Source: Pseudobdellovibrionaceae bacterium
GTDB lineage: Bacteria > Bdellovibrionota > Bdellovibrionia > Bdellovibrionales > Bdellovibrionaceae
Direction: 5' to 3'
Assembly (NCBI GenBank): GCA_019637955.1
Contig: JAHBUS010000001.1
Coordinates: 558,001 to 622,000, forward strand
DNA length: 64,000 bases
Part shown: positions 9,273 to 18,297 of the stretch, one piece after another
Numbering within the stretch: the stretch's first letter is position 1
Layout of the letters: each line of letters starts with the position of its first letter
Made by a program: the position numbers and the translations under genes
Notes under the pieces: generated by a model
The model's database searches: none
What the model was told of the DNA's origin: nothing
Seen by the model: only the letters and a program-made list of their open reading frames with translations

Positions 9273-9995
9273 ATGAAACGTCACTTCTTAAAAGTTGGTT
9301 TGCTCGGATCGCTCGCGGTTCTCTTTTTGTCGGGATGCGGAGCTTCGAAATCGCAAACGGCGGCGTCCGGTAGCAGCGAGCAGTCTTCGACGTCGACCTC
9401 GGCGCTCGCCAAGTGCAGCATCGACACCAGCAACAAATCGAATCTCGGTGTCCGCATGAAAGTTTATGAGGATGGGACCAGCGGCGTTCGCAACGATCTC
9501 ATCCGGGTCAAATTCACGAAATTTCCGACGGAGTTCACCAACGCCAGCGACGGTCTCCAGCTCTGGACCCGCACGGTCGACAATGCCGGCAACTTCGGTC
9601 CTTGGCACAAGGTCTCTTTTCTTGTTGAGCGCTACACGACCGCGGGCCTTCAGCGCGCACCCTACACGTACTCCGATTTGAGCTGGGCCCAGATGCAACA
9701 ACTCGGCTCGTACTTCGGCGTTGCGGCTTCGAGCGCGAGCGAATTTCTGAATTCGGTCGTGCTGATCGCGCAACTTCCCGACGTGAACATGTCGAAGGCC
9801 ATGACCGCGGTGGCCTACATGGCCGGCAGCTCGGCCGAGGTGACCGCGCTGATCCCTCAGTTCGCGGCCAACCCCCGCGTTTACGCCAAGGACCACCCCC
9901 AGGCCCTGCTCGACATCCACCCGCTTGCGTACCTCTGGAACAACAACTACAGCGATGCCCAGTACGCTTACGAGGCCAATCAGTTCTGTTTCTAG
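9273..9995 (+). CDS. Lipoprotein of unknown function
   Basis: A 240-residue lipoprotein. MKRHFLKV is followed by a hydrophobic stretch and the lipobox LFLSGC, so Cys is lipidated and the protein sits on a membrane facing the periplasm or outside. A Ser/Thr-rich linker follows, then a domain with a likely beta-rich half (VRMKVYEDGTSGVRNDLIRVKF, kept short here) and a half rich in aromatic residues. I do not recognise the family. Start ATG is chosen because it opens the signal peptide. It is transcribed alone, ending at a hairpin before the next operon. Confidence 0.8.
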   Translation: MKRHFLKVGLLGSLAVLFLSGCGASKSQTAASGSSEQSSTSTSALAKCSIDTSNKSNLGVRMKVYEDGTSGVRNDLIRVKFTKFPTEFTNASDGLQLWTRTVDNAGNFGPWHKVSFLVERYTTAGLQRAPYTYSDLSWAQMQQLGSYFGVAASSASEFLNSVVLIAQLPDVNMSKAMTAVAYMAGSSAEVTALIPQFAANPRVYAKDHPQALLDIHPLAYLWNNNYSDAQYAYEANQFCF

Positions 9996-10020
9996 ACACT
10001 GACGGCCCTCATTGTCACCG

Positions 10021-10050
10021 AAGCCTCCGCCAGGGGGCTTTTGGCCTTTT
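10021..10050 (+). terminator. Probable terminator after the lipoprotein gene
   Basis: An imperfect stem of AAGCC(T)CC with GG(G)GGCTT around a 4-base loop, followed by TTGGCCTTTT. It separates the lipoprotein gene from the exported four-gene operon. Confidence 0.5.
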
Positions 10051-10132
10051 AAACGCCGTTATTCGAAATGAGCTGCGTTTAAACGCGGTCCTATGGCCCC
10101 GATCTTGAAGTTTGCGCTGCCGAGGTCTTTTA

Positions 10133-11281
10133 ATGCGCAAACTGGCTTGCATGCTCATCCTCTTGCTAGCTCCGTTCGCGGCTCGCGCCCAAATGGCGAG
10201 TTGCGCCTCGGTCTATTCGCGGCTCGATTCGCAGCGCTGGCTCGACCTGCGCCTGGAATCGGTCCGCCAAACTCGCACCCAAGACATTCGAAAGACCACC
10301 ATCCTCACGCCATCGGCCGTCGTCGTCTCCGCGCCCACTCGCAACGCCCTTTTGCAAGACGTGATTTACCAGAGAAACATCGTCGAAGCCTCCGAGTACT
10401 CGCGCCTGATGAGCGACAAGCTCTTTCAAGTGAAATACTTGACCCGGGTCGCCCCTCAGACCGCCGGTTACTTTCCGAAAACGATGGGTCTGCGCGAGTT
10501 CTTGCGCCAGCACCACTTGCTAAGCGCCAACGGACAGCTCCAACCGAACTCGGCCGCCGCGATCGTCAAAACTTTTGAGCGCGCCTTTCCGTCGGGCGCC
10601 GTCGTGAAGCCCGTCGCCGGTTACAACACGGGCGGCAAAGGTTTTTTCATCAACGAAAGCGCGGCGCTCGCTCAGGAGCTCGTGTCGATGCCGCAGAAGT
10701 TTCTCGGCTCAAGCCGCTCGTTTTTGTTCGCGAGTCCTGAATTGGGTCTGGCCTCGGGCGAAGGTTGGATCGTGCAGGAACTCTTGCGCGCCCGCGTGCA
10801 GGGCCGTCCCGTCGACGGCAAGCCTCCCGAGTACCGCGTTCACACCTTCGAGGGAAAAGTGGTTTCAAGCGCCACCGAATCACGCTGGTTGGTGGCGGGA
10901 GAAAAAAACTTTCCGGAAGTGGACGCTTACGTCCAGAAATTTTTAAACCTCATCCCTGCGGCTCACCTGAAACGTCAGGCTTGGGGCTTGGATGTGGTGC
11001 AGTTAGGTCCAAACGACTTCCGCATTATCGAGATCAACACCAACCGCGGGCAGCCCATCCAGTGGAGCGGCTACCTTCTCTCGAGCCTGCAGTTGGGCGC
11101 GCACGTCCGTCACTGGGAACAAGTCGGGGCCTTCAAGTTGGAAGGCCCCTTTGCTGATGTTTTTAGGCGCAATCGCGCCAACCTCGAGAGCTGGGTCCGC
11201 AAGGAAGGACGCGACACCGTGCTCGAGGATTTGCGTATCAATGACCCGCTACTCGCTCGTGAGGTGGAAAATGAAATCTAA
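10133..11281 (+). CDS. Exported ATP-grasp-like protein
   Basis: A 382-residue protein with a clear signal peptide (MRKLACMLILLLAPFAARA). The mature domain resembles the ATP-grasp fold: VVKPVAGYNTGGKGFF (the nucleotide-binding lysine strand and glycine loop), WIVQELL, YRVHTFEGKVV, then GLDVV and RIIEINTNRGQPIQWS, which fits the acidic metal-binding strand E-x-N. ATP-grasp enzymes join a carboxylate to an amine or thiol using ATP and normally work in the cytoplasm, so the signal peptide is odd. First gene of a four-gene operon of exported proteins. It overlaps the next gene by 11 bases. Substrate unknown. Confidence 0.65.
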   Translation: MRKLACMLILLLAPFAARAQMASCASVYSRLDSQRWLDLRLESVRQTRTQDIRKTTILTPSAVVVSAPTRNALLQDVIYQRNIVEASEYSRLMSDKLFQVKYLTRVAPQTAGYFPKTMGLREFLRQHHLLSANGQLQPNSAAAIVKTFERAFPSGAVVKPVAGYNTGGKGFFINESAALAQELVSMPQKFLGSSRSFLFASPELGLASGEGWIVQELLRARVQGRPVDGKPPEYRVHTFEGKVVSSATESRWLVAGEKNFPEVDAYVQKFLNLIPAAHLKRQAWGLDVVQLGPNDFRIIEINTNRGQPIQWSGYLLSSLQLGAHVRHWEQVGAFKLEGPFADVFRRNRANLESWVRKEGRDTVLEDLRINDPLLAREVENEI

Positions 11282-13514
11282 AACTCTGTTGATGGCGCTC
11301 GGCGCACTGGTCCTGAGCGCGCCCAACATGGCTCTCGCGGCCCCCTTGTGCGCGCAGGTTCTCAAGGCCGTCGGCGCGACGGCCGAAAGTTCCGCGGCGC
11401 GCCCCACCTACGAAAGCGCTTTGCGATTCGACGCCCAAGGTTTGATCTTCGCGCGCGGCGCCCGTGGCCAAGGCCAGGAAGTTCAATTTGGATTTGAATC
11501 CGAATACACGGCGGCCGAACTCGGTCCGATGACCAAATTCTACGGTCCCGATGCGGCCACCTCAGGAATCTCGGCGGCCGCTTGGCGTGCGATGCCCGTC
11601 GACGCGCGTCTGTCTTGGGTGCAAGAGAAACTCAAATCCATTCCGTATGGATCTAAAGACACCGTTCTCGTGCGCCTCGATCAAAACGCCGAACTCGCGT
11701 TCTTGCCTTCGAAGCTGATCAAGGACGATACCGGCAACGTCGAGATCATCGTGGCTCCCGTTTCGAGATTTGAAACTTGGAAGCAGCAAGTTCAATGGAT
11801 CAACCGCAACTTGGGCGTCGGGTCGATGCAGGCCATGGTCAGTCAGCCCCGTGACACCTTCTTCACGCGCGGTTCGACGATCGAGTCCAGCAGTGTGACC
11901 TATAAAGAGAATCTCGGCTTCTTCAATTTTTTGCACGAGAGCGATGCCTTGGACCGCATGGCCCGCGGCGCCGAGAAGTTCCGCTTGGACCCGAGCAAAG
12001 ACGTCATGCGCCCCTTCCTGCATCCCTACTTGGGTCCCATGATTGAATTCCGCCACAAGCGCATGCGCAAGGCGATGTTCGAACACGCCCGGGGCAAAGA
12101 TCTCGAACAAGAAACGCTCGAAGCCATCGTCAGGCGCGAGCAGTCCTTTAAATATATCGGCTCCACCGCCTACCGTCCCGACATCGGCGCCCCCACGCGC
12201 GTGTCCCAGGAAGTGCGCGACGCCCATAAAGACGAGGCGGTTTTGATCGAACGCGTGACCCGCTCGCTCCTGCATATGCAAGAAGGGCGCACCGCGTTTT
12301 TGCGCGCCTCGGACATTAAGCCGTTCGACAGCGAAGCTAAATTCAACAGCCTCACGCCCGCGGTCCAGTCTTTTTTGAAAACGGTTTTTCCGCACAAAGC
12401 TCCATCACGCGTGCAAGAGTTCGAAAACGCCCTTTTCGTGCACGAGACTTACCGCAACTTTGCGTACCCGCTTCATGACTTCCGTCCTTGGCTGTCGTTC
12501 ATGAACCGCATGGACCTCGTCAAAACCGTGGAGTCGGCGCAAGGGGCTTACGTGCAAAAACTCGAGTCTCTGGCCGCGCGCCTGGAGCGCGGCGAGATCG
12601 GCAAAGATCAAGCGTCGCGCGAAGCGCAAGGCGCGTTGGCCGAGTTCGCTCCCGCGAGCCGCCTGAGCGAGGCCTTTCAGGCGTATGAAGCCAAGTTGAT
12701 CCGCGAAGCTCGAGAAAACCGCCCGACCGGCGAGCGTCTCGACGCCGCCGCCCGCGCGTTCGAATCAAGACTGGGGATGATGACCCAAAAGTGGGCCGAG
12801 AACACCGCGCTCGTGTCCGGCGTGCGCTTTCGTCACAAAGACGAGAATCAGAAAAATCTCGCCGACCGTCGCCTTCTCGTGGTCTCAACGCACGGCCTCT
12901 CCAACGCGCAAAAAGACCAACTCAAAACCGACTACCTCAATCTGCTCACGGGCGGAACGGTTTCGTTTCCGCTCAAAGAACGCGCCACGCATATGCTCGT
13001 CCGGTTTGACGACACGATTTACAATTTCGGCTTCTGGCCTGTTCCGCAGTTTCCGAAATTTCGCGTGAGCGAATACCAACTCCCGAGCGCCGAGCGTTTG
13101 GAGTCGGTGGTCTTGCTCTCGAAAGTCGAAGACACTCGGCTGCTCCGCTACATCCGCGAGATCCGCGAAGACCGCCCCCAGGTCTTGGGCCGCTTCAACT
13201 ACCAGGGCGATGCGCGGGCCCGCGGACAAATCAACGACAACCGAAGTCTCGGCTGCGGTCATAACTGTACGACGTGGATCGCGAGCGCTCCCATCGGGGC
13301 TCGCGGCGAGACGCTGCTCAACCTCTTGCAAGCCGAGGGCGCCGTCCCTTGGATCGCCCAGAACCCGGGATGGTTCACGTCGTGGCTGACCGCCAGCGCA
13401 CCCAGCGAGCGCGTGCCGCTCTTGGTGTACTTCACCGATCGACCTTTGCAGCAAGCTCTCGAGAGCAAGGTGCGATCGAACCAAATTTTCGAATGGGATT
13501 TCAATCGACGCTAG
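11271..13514 (+). CDS. Exported protein, amidoligase-like and permuted papain-like
   Basis: A 747-residue exported protein (signal peptide MKSKTLLMALGALVLSAPNMALA). The N-terminal half shows FGFESEYT (a GxExE pattern), VEIIVAPVSRFETWK and PMIEFRHKR in the order seen in carboxylate-amine ligases of the amidoligase_2 type. A helical middle follows. The C-terminal part has ATHMLVRFDDTIYNFG and, later, CGHNCTTWIASAP. His-then-Cys order fits a circularly permuted papain-like fold (Lnb/LRAT/NlpC relatives). Both assignments are motif-level and tentative. It overlaps the ATP-grasp-like gene by 11 bases and abuts the next start directly. Confidence 0.5.
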   Translation: MKSKTLLMALGALVLSAPNMALAAPLCAQVLKAVGATAESSAARPTYESALRFDAQGLIFARGARGQGQEVQFGFESEYTAAELGPMTKFYGPDAATSGISAAAWRAMPVDARLSWVQEKLKSIPYGSKDTVLVRLDQNAELAFLPSKLIKDDTGNVEIIVAPVSRFETWKQQVQWINRNLGVGSMQAMVSQPRDTFFTRGSTIESSSVTYKENLGFFNFLHESDALDRMARGAEKFRLDPSKDVMRPFLHPYLGPMIEFRHKRMRKAMFEHARGKDLEQETLEAIVRREQSFKYIGSTAYRPDIGAPTRVSQEVRDAHKDEAVLIERVTRSLLHMQEGRTAFLRASDIKPFDSEAKFNSLTPAVQSFLKTVFPHKAPSRVQEFENALFVHETYRNFAYPLHDFRPWLSFMNRMDLVKTVESAQGAYVQKLESLAARLERGEIGKDQASREAQGALAEFAPASRLSEAFQAYEAKLIREARENRPTGERLDAAARAFESRLGMMTQKWAENTALVSGVRFRHKDENQKNLADRRLLVVSTHGLSNAQKDQLKTDYLNLLTGGTVSFPLKERATHMLVRFDDTIYNFGFWPVPQFPKFRVSEYQLPSAERLESVVLLSKVEDTRLLRYIREIREDRPQVLGRFNYQGDARARGQINDNRSLGCGHNCTTWIASAPIGARGETLLNLLQAEGAVPWIAQNPGWFTSWLTASAPSERVPLLVYFTDRPLQQALESKVRSNQIFEWDFNRR

Positions 13515-15974
13515 ATGAAAACACTCGCCGCGCTCCTCCTTATTTTAACGTCGCTCACGGCCCGGGCTCAAGACCTGGGTCTTGTGCGTTCGGTGGAGAC
13601 CGACGGACGGCGCGTGTCTTTGCAAACGGCGCAAGGGGCGGTCACCTTCGACCCCGCCCTGCATTTTGAGGCCGCGGTCGATGAGATCTCGGCGCTGCTC
13701 AGCCAACAACCCTCGCCAAGCCAGGTTTTGCAGGGCGCCGACGTTCAGCTGTCGCTCAGCGATTTTCAAAAACTCGCGCACCTCTGGCCCGAGATGGCGC
13801 TCAAAGCGAACTGGAGTTCGCGCCTTTCGCTCGTCCAGTCGGACAGAGCCACGGTGTCTCTCAAAATTCTCAAGGGGCTTTTGCGCCTCAAGCCAACCCC
13901 GTCTCTGAACGGCGCCGAAAAAATCTGGCTCGGCTGCGACGAAGCGCTCGATCACTGTTTGGGAATGACGGCAACGGTGTCCAACCCCAATTTGCTGACG
14001 GCGATGCCCACCCTCGAAGAGTCCCGACTCTTTCGCGGACTGGCGCCGGCGGATCTGCGAGCGCGGACCGCGCGCCTGACGGTGCAAGATCTTGCGTCGG
14101 CCTTTGAACGCGCCCTCTTTCCGGCCGAGATGTCTCGCTGGATGGCGCTAAAACTTTTGTCGCGCCGTCATGCCATCTTGGAGCGCTCAGGCGCCAATCC
14201 TCATTTGGCCGCCGTGATGGCGATGAACGATGGCGGTTTCCGCCGCGGTCAGTTGATCGAACCGCCCGAGGGGTTCGAAGCGGATCTGACCCTTCAGCAT
14301 TTGGAGGCGCGCCTGCAAGGTTTTCTGGCGAGCCGCCTGGACGAGGTGCAGAAGCTGGCCGAATTCGTTCTTTCAAATTTTCCGTACATGACGATTGAGC
14401 CCGGAAAATCCTTCGGCAACTGGTCGCTCGCCCCGGGGTTCATGATTCGGGTGAAGCGCCGGATCGAAAAGAATTTGCACGCCAAGACCGCGAGCGAACA
14501 GTACCGGGTGGAAGACGCCCTTGAGGTTTTTGCCTCGGTCTCCTTTGGCCCTCACGCCGAACGCGGATTTTTTAGCGTCTCGGCGGGGGTTGGCCCCGCG
14601 TATGTGCGCCGGTACTCGCGCGTGCACATGGCCGCCACCGAGGAACAGGCGCGCACCGGTTACTGGCGCATTTCAAAAGAACTTCTCATGGGCCGAAGCC
14701 TCGCCGATCTCGAGCCGCGCGAGCGCCTCACCGTTCAGAGCGGCTTTTTGGCGAATTCGAGCCTGAACGGAAATATCCGGGTGCTCGGCCAGTCGCGAGT
14801 GCGCCCGCAAGCTTGGATCATGGGCAACCACCAGTGGCTTTCATTGAGCCATCTTTACCGCGCGCACGACGGCGATCTTTACTTGGGGCGAGGATCTTCG
14901 CGGGGTTTTGAGATCAGCGCCCAGGCTTTTTGGCGCATCATCAGCAAAATCGCGCGCATTCCCGTGCTGAACTTCCGACGTTCCTGGATGGAGGCGACCA
15001 ACGACGTTTACAAAATCACCAACGAGAACCTCGCGTCCTCGTCGGAATTGTCGGTCAAAATTCGCGAGGCCCTCCAAGGCTCAAACTCGCCGATGCCGGC
15101 CGAAGTGCCGCTCGTTCATGCCGAAGCGGATTATAAAATGGGCGACTTCTGGCTGGATTGGGGCTTCGGCAACCGCGACGAGCGCCGCTGGTCGGGACGC
15201 TTGAGCGCGATGCCGCCTCGTGAGGGCGCCAGCTGGCTCCAAGCAGGACAGAACTTTTTGCTCTTTGAAAAAACCGAAACCGATCAAAGCCGCTGGAGCA
15301 TTTCGCCGAAACCCAAGTTCGAACGCTGCTCGTACTGGGCGGCTCTGGCCACCCCCAGCGGTCAAAATGCGTCACGGCTGACGGCCGAGGACATTCGTGA
15401 AAGCAGTCTTAAAATCTCGTGCGCGTCGCGCTTCGAGGGGTCCCACCGTTTCGATGAAACCCTCGCCCGCCGTCTCGCCCGCAAGCTTCACCTCCCCGAC
15501 GAGATCGCGGGACAACTTTGGGATCAAAAGATGGCCCGCCTGAACACGGATCTGCACTGGAGCCTCACCGTGGGCCACGCGGACCTCGCGCCTCTCTTCG
15601 CCGCGAAACCGACCGGCTGGATTCAGAGCTTCGCGAGCGAGATCGAGGCCCGACGAAACTCATCCCGCGACGAACCCTTCGACGTTTCGCAGGAGCGGCT
15701 GCTCTTGCGAACCGCGCTCACGACGCTGTTTTCGATTCGCGAACCCGCCAAACGCCTCGAGTTTTTTTTCGAGTGGCTCAGCGACAGCGGCGCGCGCGAC
15801 CTGTTTTTGGAGGCGTTCTTGAAACGCAGCCAGAATCATCAAATTGAAGTCAAACGATGGACGGCAGGCCACGACGACCGCCGCCTGGTCTTTCAGGAAT
15901 TCAAACTTGGAGAAGTTCCCGCAACATCGACGTTCGAACTTCTGGAAGAGAGGGACAAATGGTTCGGTCACTAA
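13515..15974 (+). CDS. Large exported protein of unknown function
   Basis: An 819-residue protein with signal peptide MKTLAALLLILTSLTARA. I do not recognise a domain. The sequence is a mix of helical stretches and strands rich in Trp and Arg, with a few cysteines (WLGCDEALDHCLG and a later pair around ERCSYWAAL and LKISCASRF), which would be disulphide-bonded in the periplasm. The ATG begins at the base after the preceding stop, and the gene overlaps the following one by 16 bases. It is therefore co-translated with the ATP-grasp-like and amidoligase-like genes and may be their partner. Confidence 0.75.
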   Translation: MKTLAALLLILTSLTARAQDLGLVRSVETDGRRVSLQTAQGAVTFDPALHFEAAVDEISALLSQQPSPSQVLQGADVQLSLSDFQKLAHLWPEMALKANWSSRLSLVQSDRATVSLKILKGLLRLKPTPSLNGAEKIWLGCDEALDHCLGMTATVSNPNLLTAMPTLEESRLFRGLAPADLRARTARLTVQDLASAFERALFPAEMSRWMALKLLSRRHAILERSGANPHLAAVMAMNDGGFRRGQLIEPPEGFEADLTLQHLEARLQGFLASRLDEVQKLAEFVLSNFPYMTIEPGKSFGNWSLAPGFMIRVKRRIEKNLHAKTASEQYRVEDALEVFASVSFGPHAERGFFSVSAGVGPAYVRRYSRVHMAATEEQARTGYWRISKELLMGRSLADLEPRERLTVQSGFLANSSLNGNIRVLGQSRVRPQAWIMGNHQWLSLSHLYRAHDGDLYLGRGSSRGFEISAQAFWRIISKIARIPVLNFRRSWMEATNDVYKITNENLASSSELSVKIREALQGSNSPMPAEVPLVHAEADYKMGDFWLDWGFGNRDERRWSGRLSAMPPREGASWLQAGQNFLLFEKTETDQSRWSISPKPKFERCSYWAALATPSGQNASRLTAEDIRESSLKISCASRFEGSHRFDETLARRLARKLHLPDEIAGQLWDQKMARLNTDLHWSLTVGHADLAPLFAAKPTGWIQSFASEIEARRNSSRDEPFDVSQERLLLRTALTTLFSIREPAKRLEFFFEWLSDSGARDLFLEAFLKRSQNHQIEVKRWTAGHDDRRLVFQEFKLGEVPATSTFELLEERDKWFGH

Positions 15975-16486
15975 AACTCGTCATCGCGGCGGCTCTGCTC
16001 GCCGCCCCGGCCGCGCAGGCGAAAACTTGGGCTTACAAGTTTCAGATTCAACCCGTGTTCGGCGTGAACGCCTCGTGCACGCAAGGGGGCGAGAAAGAAC
16101 TCAGCCAGATCCGCCTGTACTTTGACGATGCCGTCGTCAACTCACGCGCGGTCACCCCCACCCTGGTCAAGCTCACGGTCTGCCTTTTGGGCGGCGGCTA
16201 CGTGAAGGATTTTTTCACGCTTCCGATTCCGTCCGAAGTCTTAAAACCCGCGGCGGCGCTGCGCACGCAGACCGTTTCGGTCCAACACGAAAACTTCGAT
16301 GCCGTTGAAATGACGCGTTTATCTTCGCAGAGCCTGAAGCTTCGCTTTCTCAAACGAGGGGCGCCGTGGGCGGTGATCGACGAGCTGATCGTGGATTTCG
16401 ATGCACGCAAAAAAATGCAAGGCTTGCGGCTTCATCTCGTGAAGCAGAACAAATGGATCAGCGCGTCCTTGCGTTTGGTGGAGTGA
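15959..16486 (+). CDS. Exported protein of unknown function, last gene of the operon
   Basis: A 175-residue protein with signal peptide MVRSLKLVIAAALLAAPAAQA, then a probably all-beta domain (TWAYKFQIQPVFGVNASC, RLYFDDAVVNS, LVKLTVCLLGGGY, LRLHLVKQNKW). Two cysteines could pair. The ATG chosen opens the signal peptide and lies inside the preceding gene (16-base overlap). I know no family for it. It ends 16 bases before a convergent gene. Confidence 0.7.
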   Translation: MVRSLKLVIAAALLAAPAAQAKTWAYKFQIQPVFGVNASCTQGGEKELSQIRLYFDDAVVNSRAVTPTLVKLTVCLLGGGYVKDFFTLPIPSEVLKPAAALRTQTVSVQHENFDAVEMTRLSSQSLKLRFLKRGAPWAVIDELIVDFDARKKMQGLRLHLVKQNKWISASLRLVE

Positions 16487-16502
16487 AGCGCGCCCGTGGG
16501 TC

Positions 16503-17384
16503 TTAGTGACTGGACTCTTGGGAGACCTCTTCGGCCTGGAGATTTTCTCCGTGCCGGTAACGGTCGACCAGGTTTTCATCATTGGTCGGGAATGAAAACA
16601 GAAGCGAGTGCACCTGCGAACCCGCGTCTTCTTGCGTGATCGCGATGTAGAACAGATCGCGGATTTCGCTGTCGGGAAACTCTTTGATAAACGTGACGAT
16701 TTGATTGCCGTGAAGATCGGTTGAACGCCAAATCTCGTCGGCGTTCTGGATCGTGTCTTCGCGGCACTCTTCTCCGCAAGCCAAGAACTTGTCGTAGGGC
16801 ACGTCTTTATCGCCGCGAAGCTTCAACATGGCGATAAAAAGTCCCATGGCCAGTGGATCGCCCTCGGTCAGGGCATCGCCGTCGAGCATGCCGAATCCCA
16901 CCTCTTCAAAGGCCAGGTCGTACACCAAATCTCCGCGGCGGTAGTTGTCGACCAGCTCAAGATGGCGGGTCACGAAGTGCAAAAAGATAAACGAGGGTTC
17001 GTCCTCGGAGTTCACGTAGGCGACGGCGATATGAAACGCATCGAGTTCATCGATCGGACGAACAAAGTGAAAAACCGGAAAATCCGCGAAGGTTTGAGCG
17101 TCGTGCCAAATTTCGGCGGGCTGTTCGAGCGTGAGGTCGAGCTGGTCTTCGAGATTCTTCACGTCCTCTTCGCGCACGTCGTCAGGACGCACGAGGCTCG
17201 AGTACTCTTGCTCCAGCTGCTCGATCGGTCCGCGAAAATGGTCGACGAGCGCCTTTTCAGAGGGAAAAACCAGACCGGCTTCACGGTCGATCACGATCTC
17301 TTTGGTTTTTTTTCGGCGCAAACGGAGCCCTTTTTTTTGCAGGGCCTTTGGCTTTTTCGAACGGACTTTTGATTTCAACGCCAT
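16503..17384 (-). CDS. Protein with two tandem copies of one domain, unknown function
   Basis: A 293-residue soluble protein. After a basic N-terminus (SKVRSKKPKALQKKGLRLRR) come two related units. Unit one runs from AEIWHDAQTF through LDAFHIAVAYVNSED to LELVDNYRRGDLV. Unit two runs from DEIWRSTDLH through RDLFYIAITQEDAG to ENLVDRYRHGENL. The shared EIW, I-A-hydrophobic and LVD-YR-GE/D positions show an internal duplication. The pattern resembles PBECR-type nuclease-like domains, but I cannot confirm this. The ATG at 17384 is preferred over upstream GTG/TTG options. It is convergent with the exported operon. Confidence 0.7.
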   Translation of the reverse strand: MALKSKVRSKKPKALQKKGLRLRRKKTKEIVIDREAGLVFPSEKALVDHFRGPIEQLEQEYSSLVRPDDVREEDVKNLEDQLDLTLEQPAEIWHDAQTFADFPVFHFVRPIDELDAFHIAVAYVNSEDEPSFIFLHFVTRHLELVDNYRRGDLVYDLAFEEVGFGMLDGDALTEGDPLAMGLFIAMLKLRGDKDVPYDKFLACGEECREDTIQNADEIWRSTDLHGNQIVTFIKEFPDSEIRDLFYIAITQEDAGSQVHSLLFSFPTNDENLVDRYRHGENLQAEEVSQESSH

Positions 17385-17559
17385 CGTCAGTCCAGGTTCG
17401 GTGCAATAAAGCCGTGATTCAAGCAAAATACGACGATCAATGCGCCTGCGGTGCGACTAATCAAGTCAAGAGTTTCGCTTGCAAGTTTTCTTAAAACTTC
17501 TCAGACTTTCTGTAAGAGAGCGCTCGGAGCGCGAGACATGATTCGCAAGGAGGCGACGC

Positions 17560-17907
17560 TTGTCAGAAGCAAATCCTGGTTCCCCCGCGCCCAAGTCGGG
17601 TGTTCAAGAGAAGAGCCTCGAACGCATGGAAGCTTTGCTCCGCCAAAGTGCCCAAGGCTTTCACGTTCTTTTCGACAACCACGCCATTGCCAAGGCTTTG
17701 GCCACCTCCAAAGACGACAAAGAGTTCTTCGACTTCAATAAAATGAAGCGCATCCAAGACGTCATGACCGAACTGATCGCCAAACCCACGTACTACGATA
17801 AAATGTCGTACCTGCGCGATTTGGATGAGAGTTCGTACCAAATGCTCATCCGCACCTATTTCCATATCGTCGAGAACACGGTTCGCGCCGGCGGTCTGCA
17901 GCACTAA
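17560..17907 (+). CDS. Small hypothetical protein with TTG start
   Basis: A 115-residue protein, mostly helical (LERMEALLRQSAQGFHVLF, DKMSYLRDLDESSYQMLI). The TTG start at 17560 is supported by a near-ideal Shine-Dalgarno AAGGAGG about 6 bases upstream. No signal peptide or membrane segment. The C-terminal YQMLIRTYFHIVENTV could mediate helix packing. I do not recognise the family. It is divergent from the duplicated-domain gene and 32 bases ahead of a small exported protein. Confidence 0.7.
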   Translation: MSEANPGSPAPKSGVQEKSLERMEALLRQSAQGFHVLFDNHAIAKALATSKDDKEFFDFNKMKRIQDVMTELIAKPTYYDKMSYLRDLDESSYQMLIRTYFHIVENTVRAGGLQH

Positions 17908-17939
17908 AGCCCGGCTCGCAAAGCACCGATAAGTGCGGG

Positions 17940-18215
17940 GTGAGGCTTTCGCCCCTGCTCGTTTTACTTTTGGCGCTTCTTTTTTCGGCAGCCGCCTCGG
18001 CCGAGTACCGCGCCTTTTTGCTCCGGATCGCCAAGCGCGCCAATCCCCAAGACCATCGTCTGGTGGTGAGCACGCTCGACCCTCTTCAGTACCCCACCTA
18101 TTACACGGTTGAGCCTGACGAAGTGGTGACCTACGACGACACTTGGATGTGCCGCGGACGCACGGGCGACGCACGGCCCGTCTGCCCCAGCCCGCGCGCT
18201 CCTGCCAGCGAATAA
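17940..18215 (+). CDS. Small exported protein
   Basis: A 91-residue protein starting with GTG. The first 22 residues form a signal peptide (MRLSPLLVLLLALLFSAAASA). The mature 70 residues have a Tyr-rich middle (DPLQYPTYYTVEPDEVV) and two cysteines near the end (WMCRGRTGDARPVC) that could form a disulphide. The start is the only one that keeps the signal peptide, although its ribosome binding site is weak. Function unknown. Confidence 0.6.
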   Translation: MRLSPLLVLLLALLFSAAASAEYRAFLLRIAKRANPQDHRLVVSTLDPLQYPTYYTVEPDEVVTYDDTWMCRGRTGDARPVCPSPRAPASE

Positions 18216-18297
18216 CCGGATCAACGAAAGACCAGAATTCGCGCCCGCTCCTTGAGCATTCCCCCTCTTGGCGTCCCGCTTTGATACACTGGGGACA

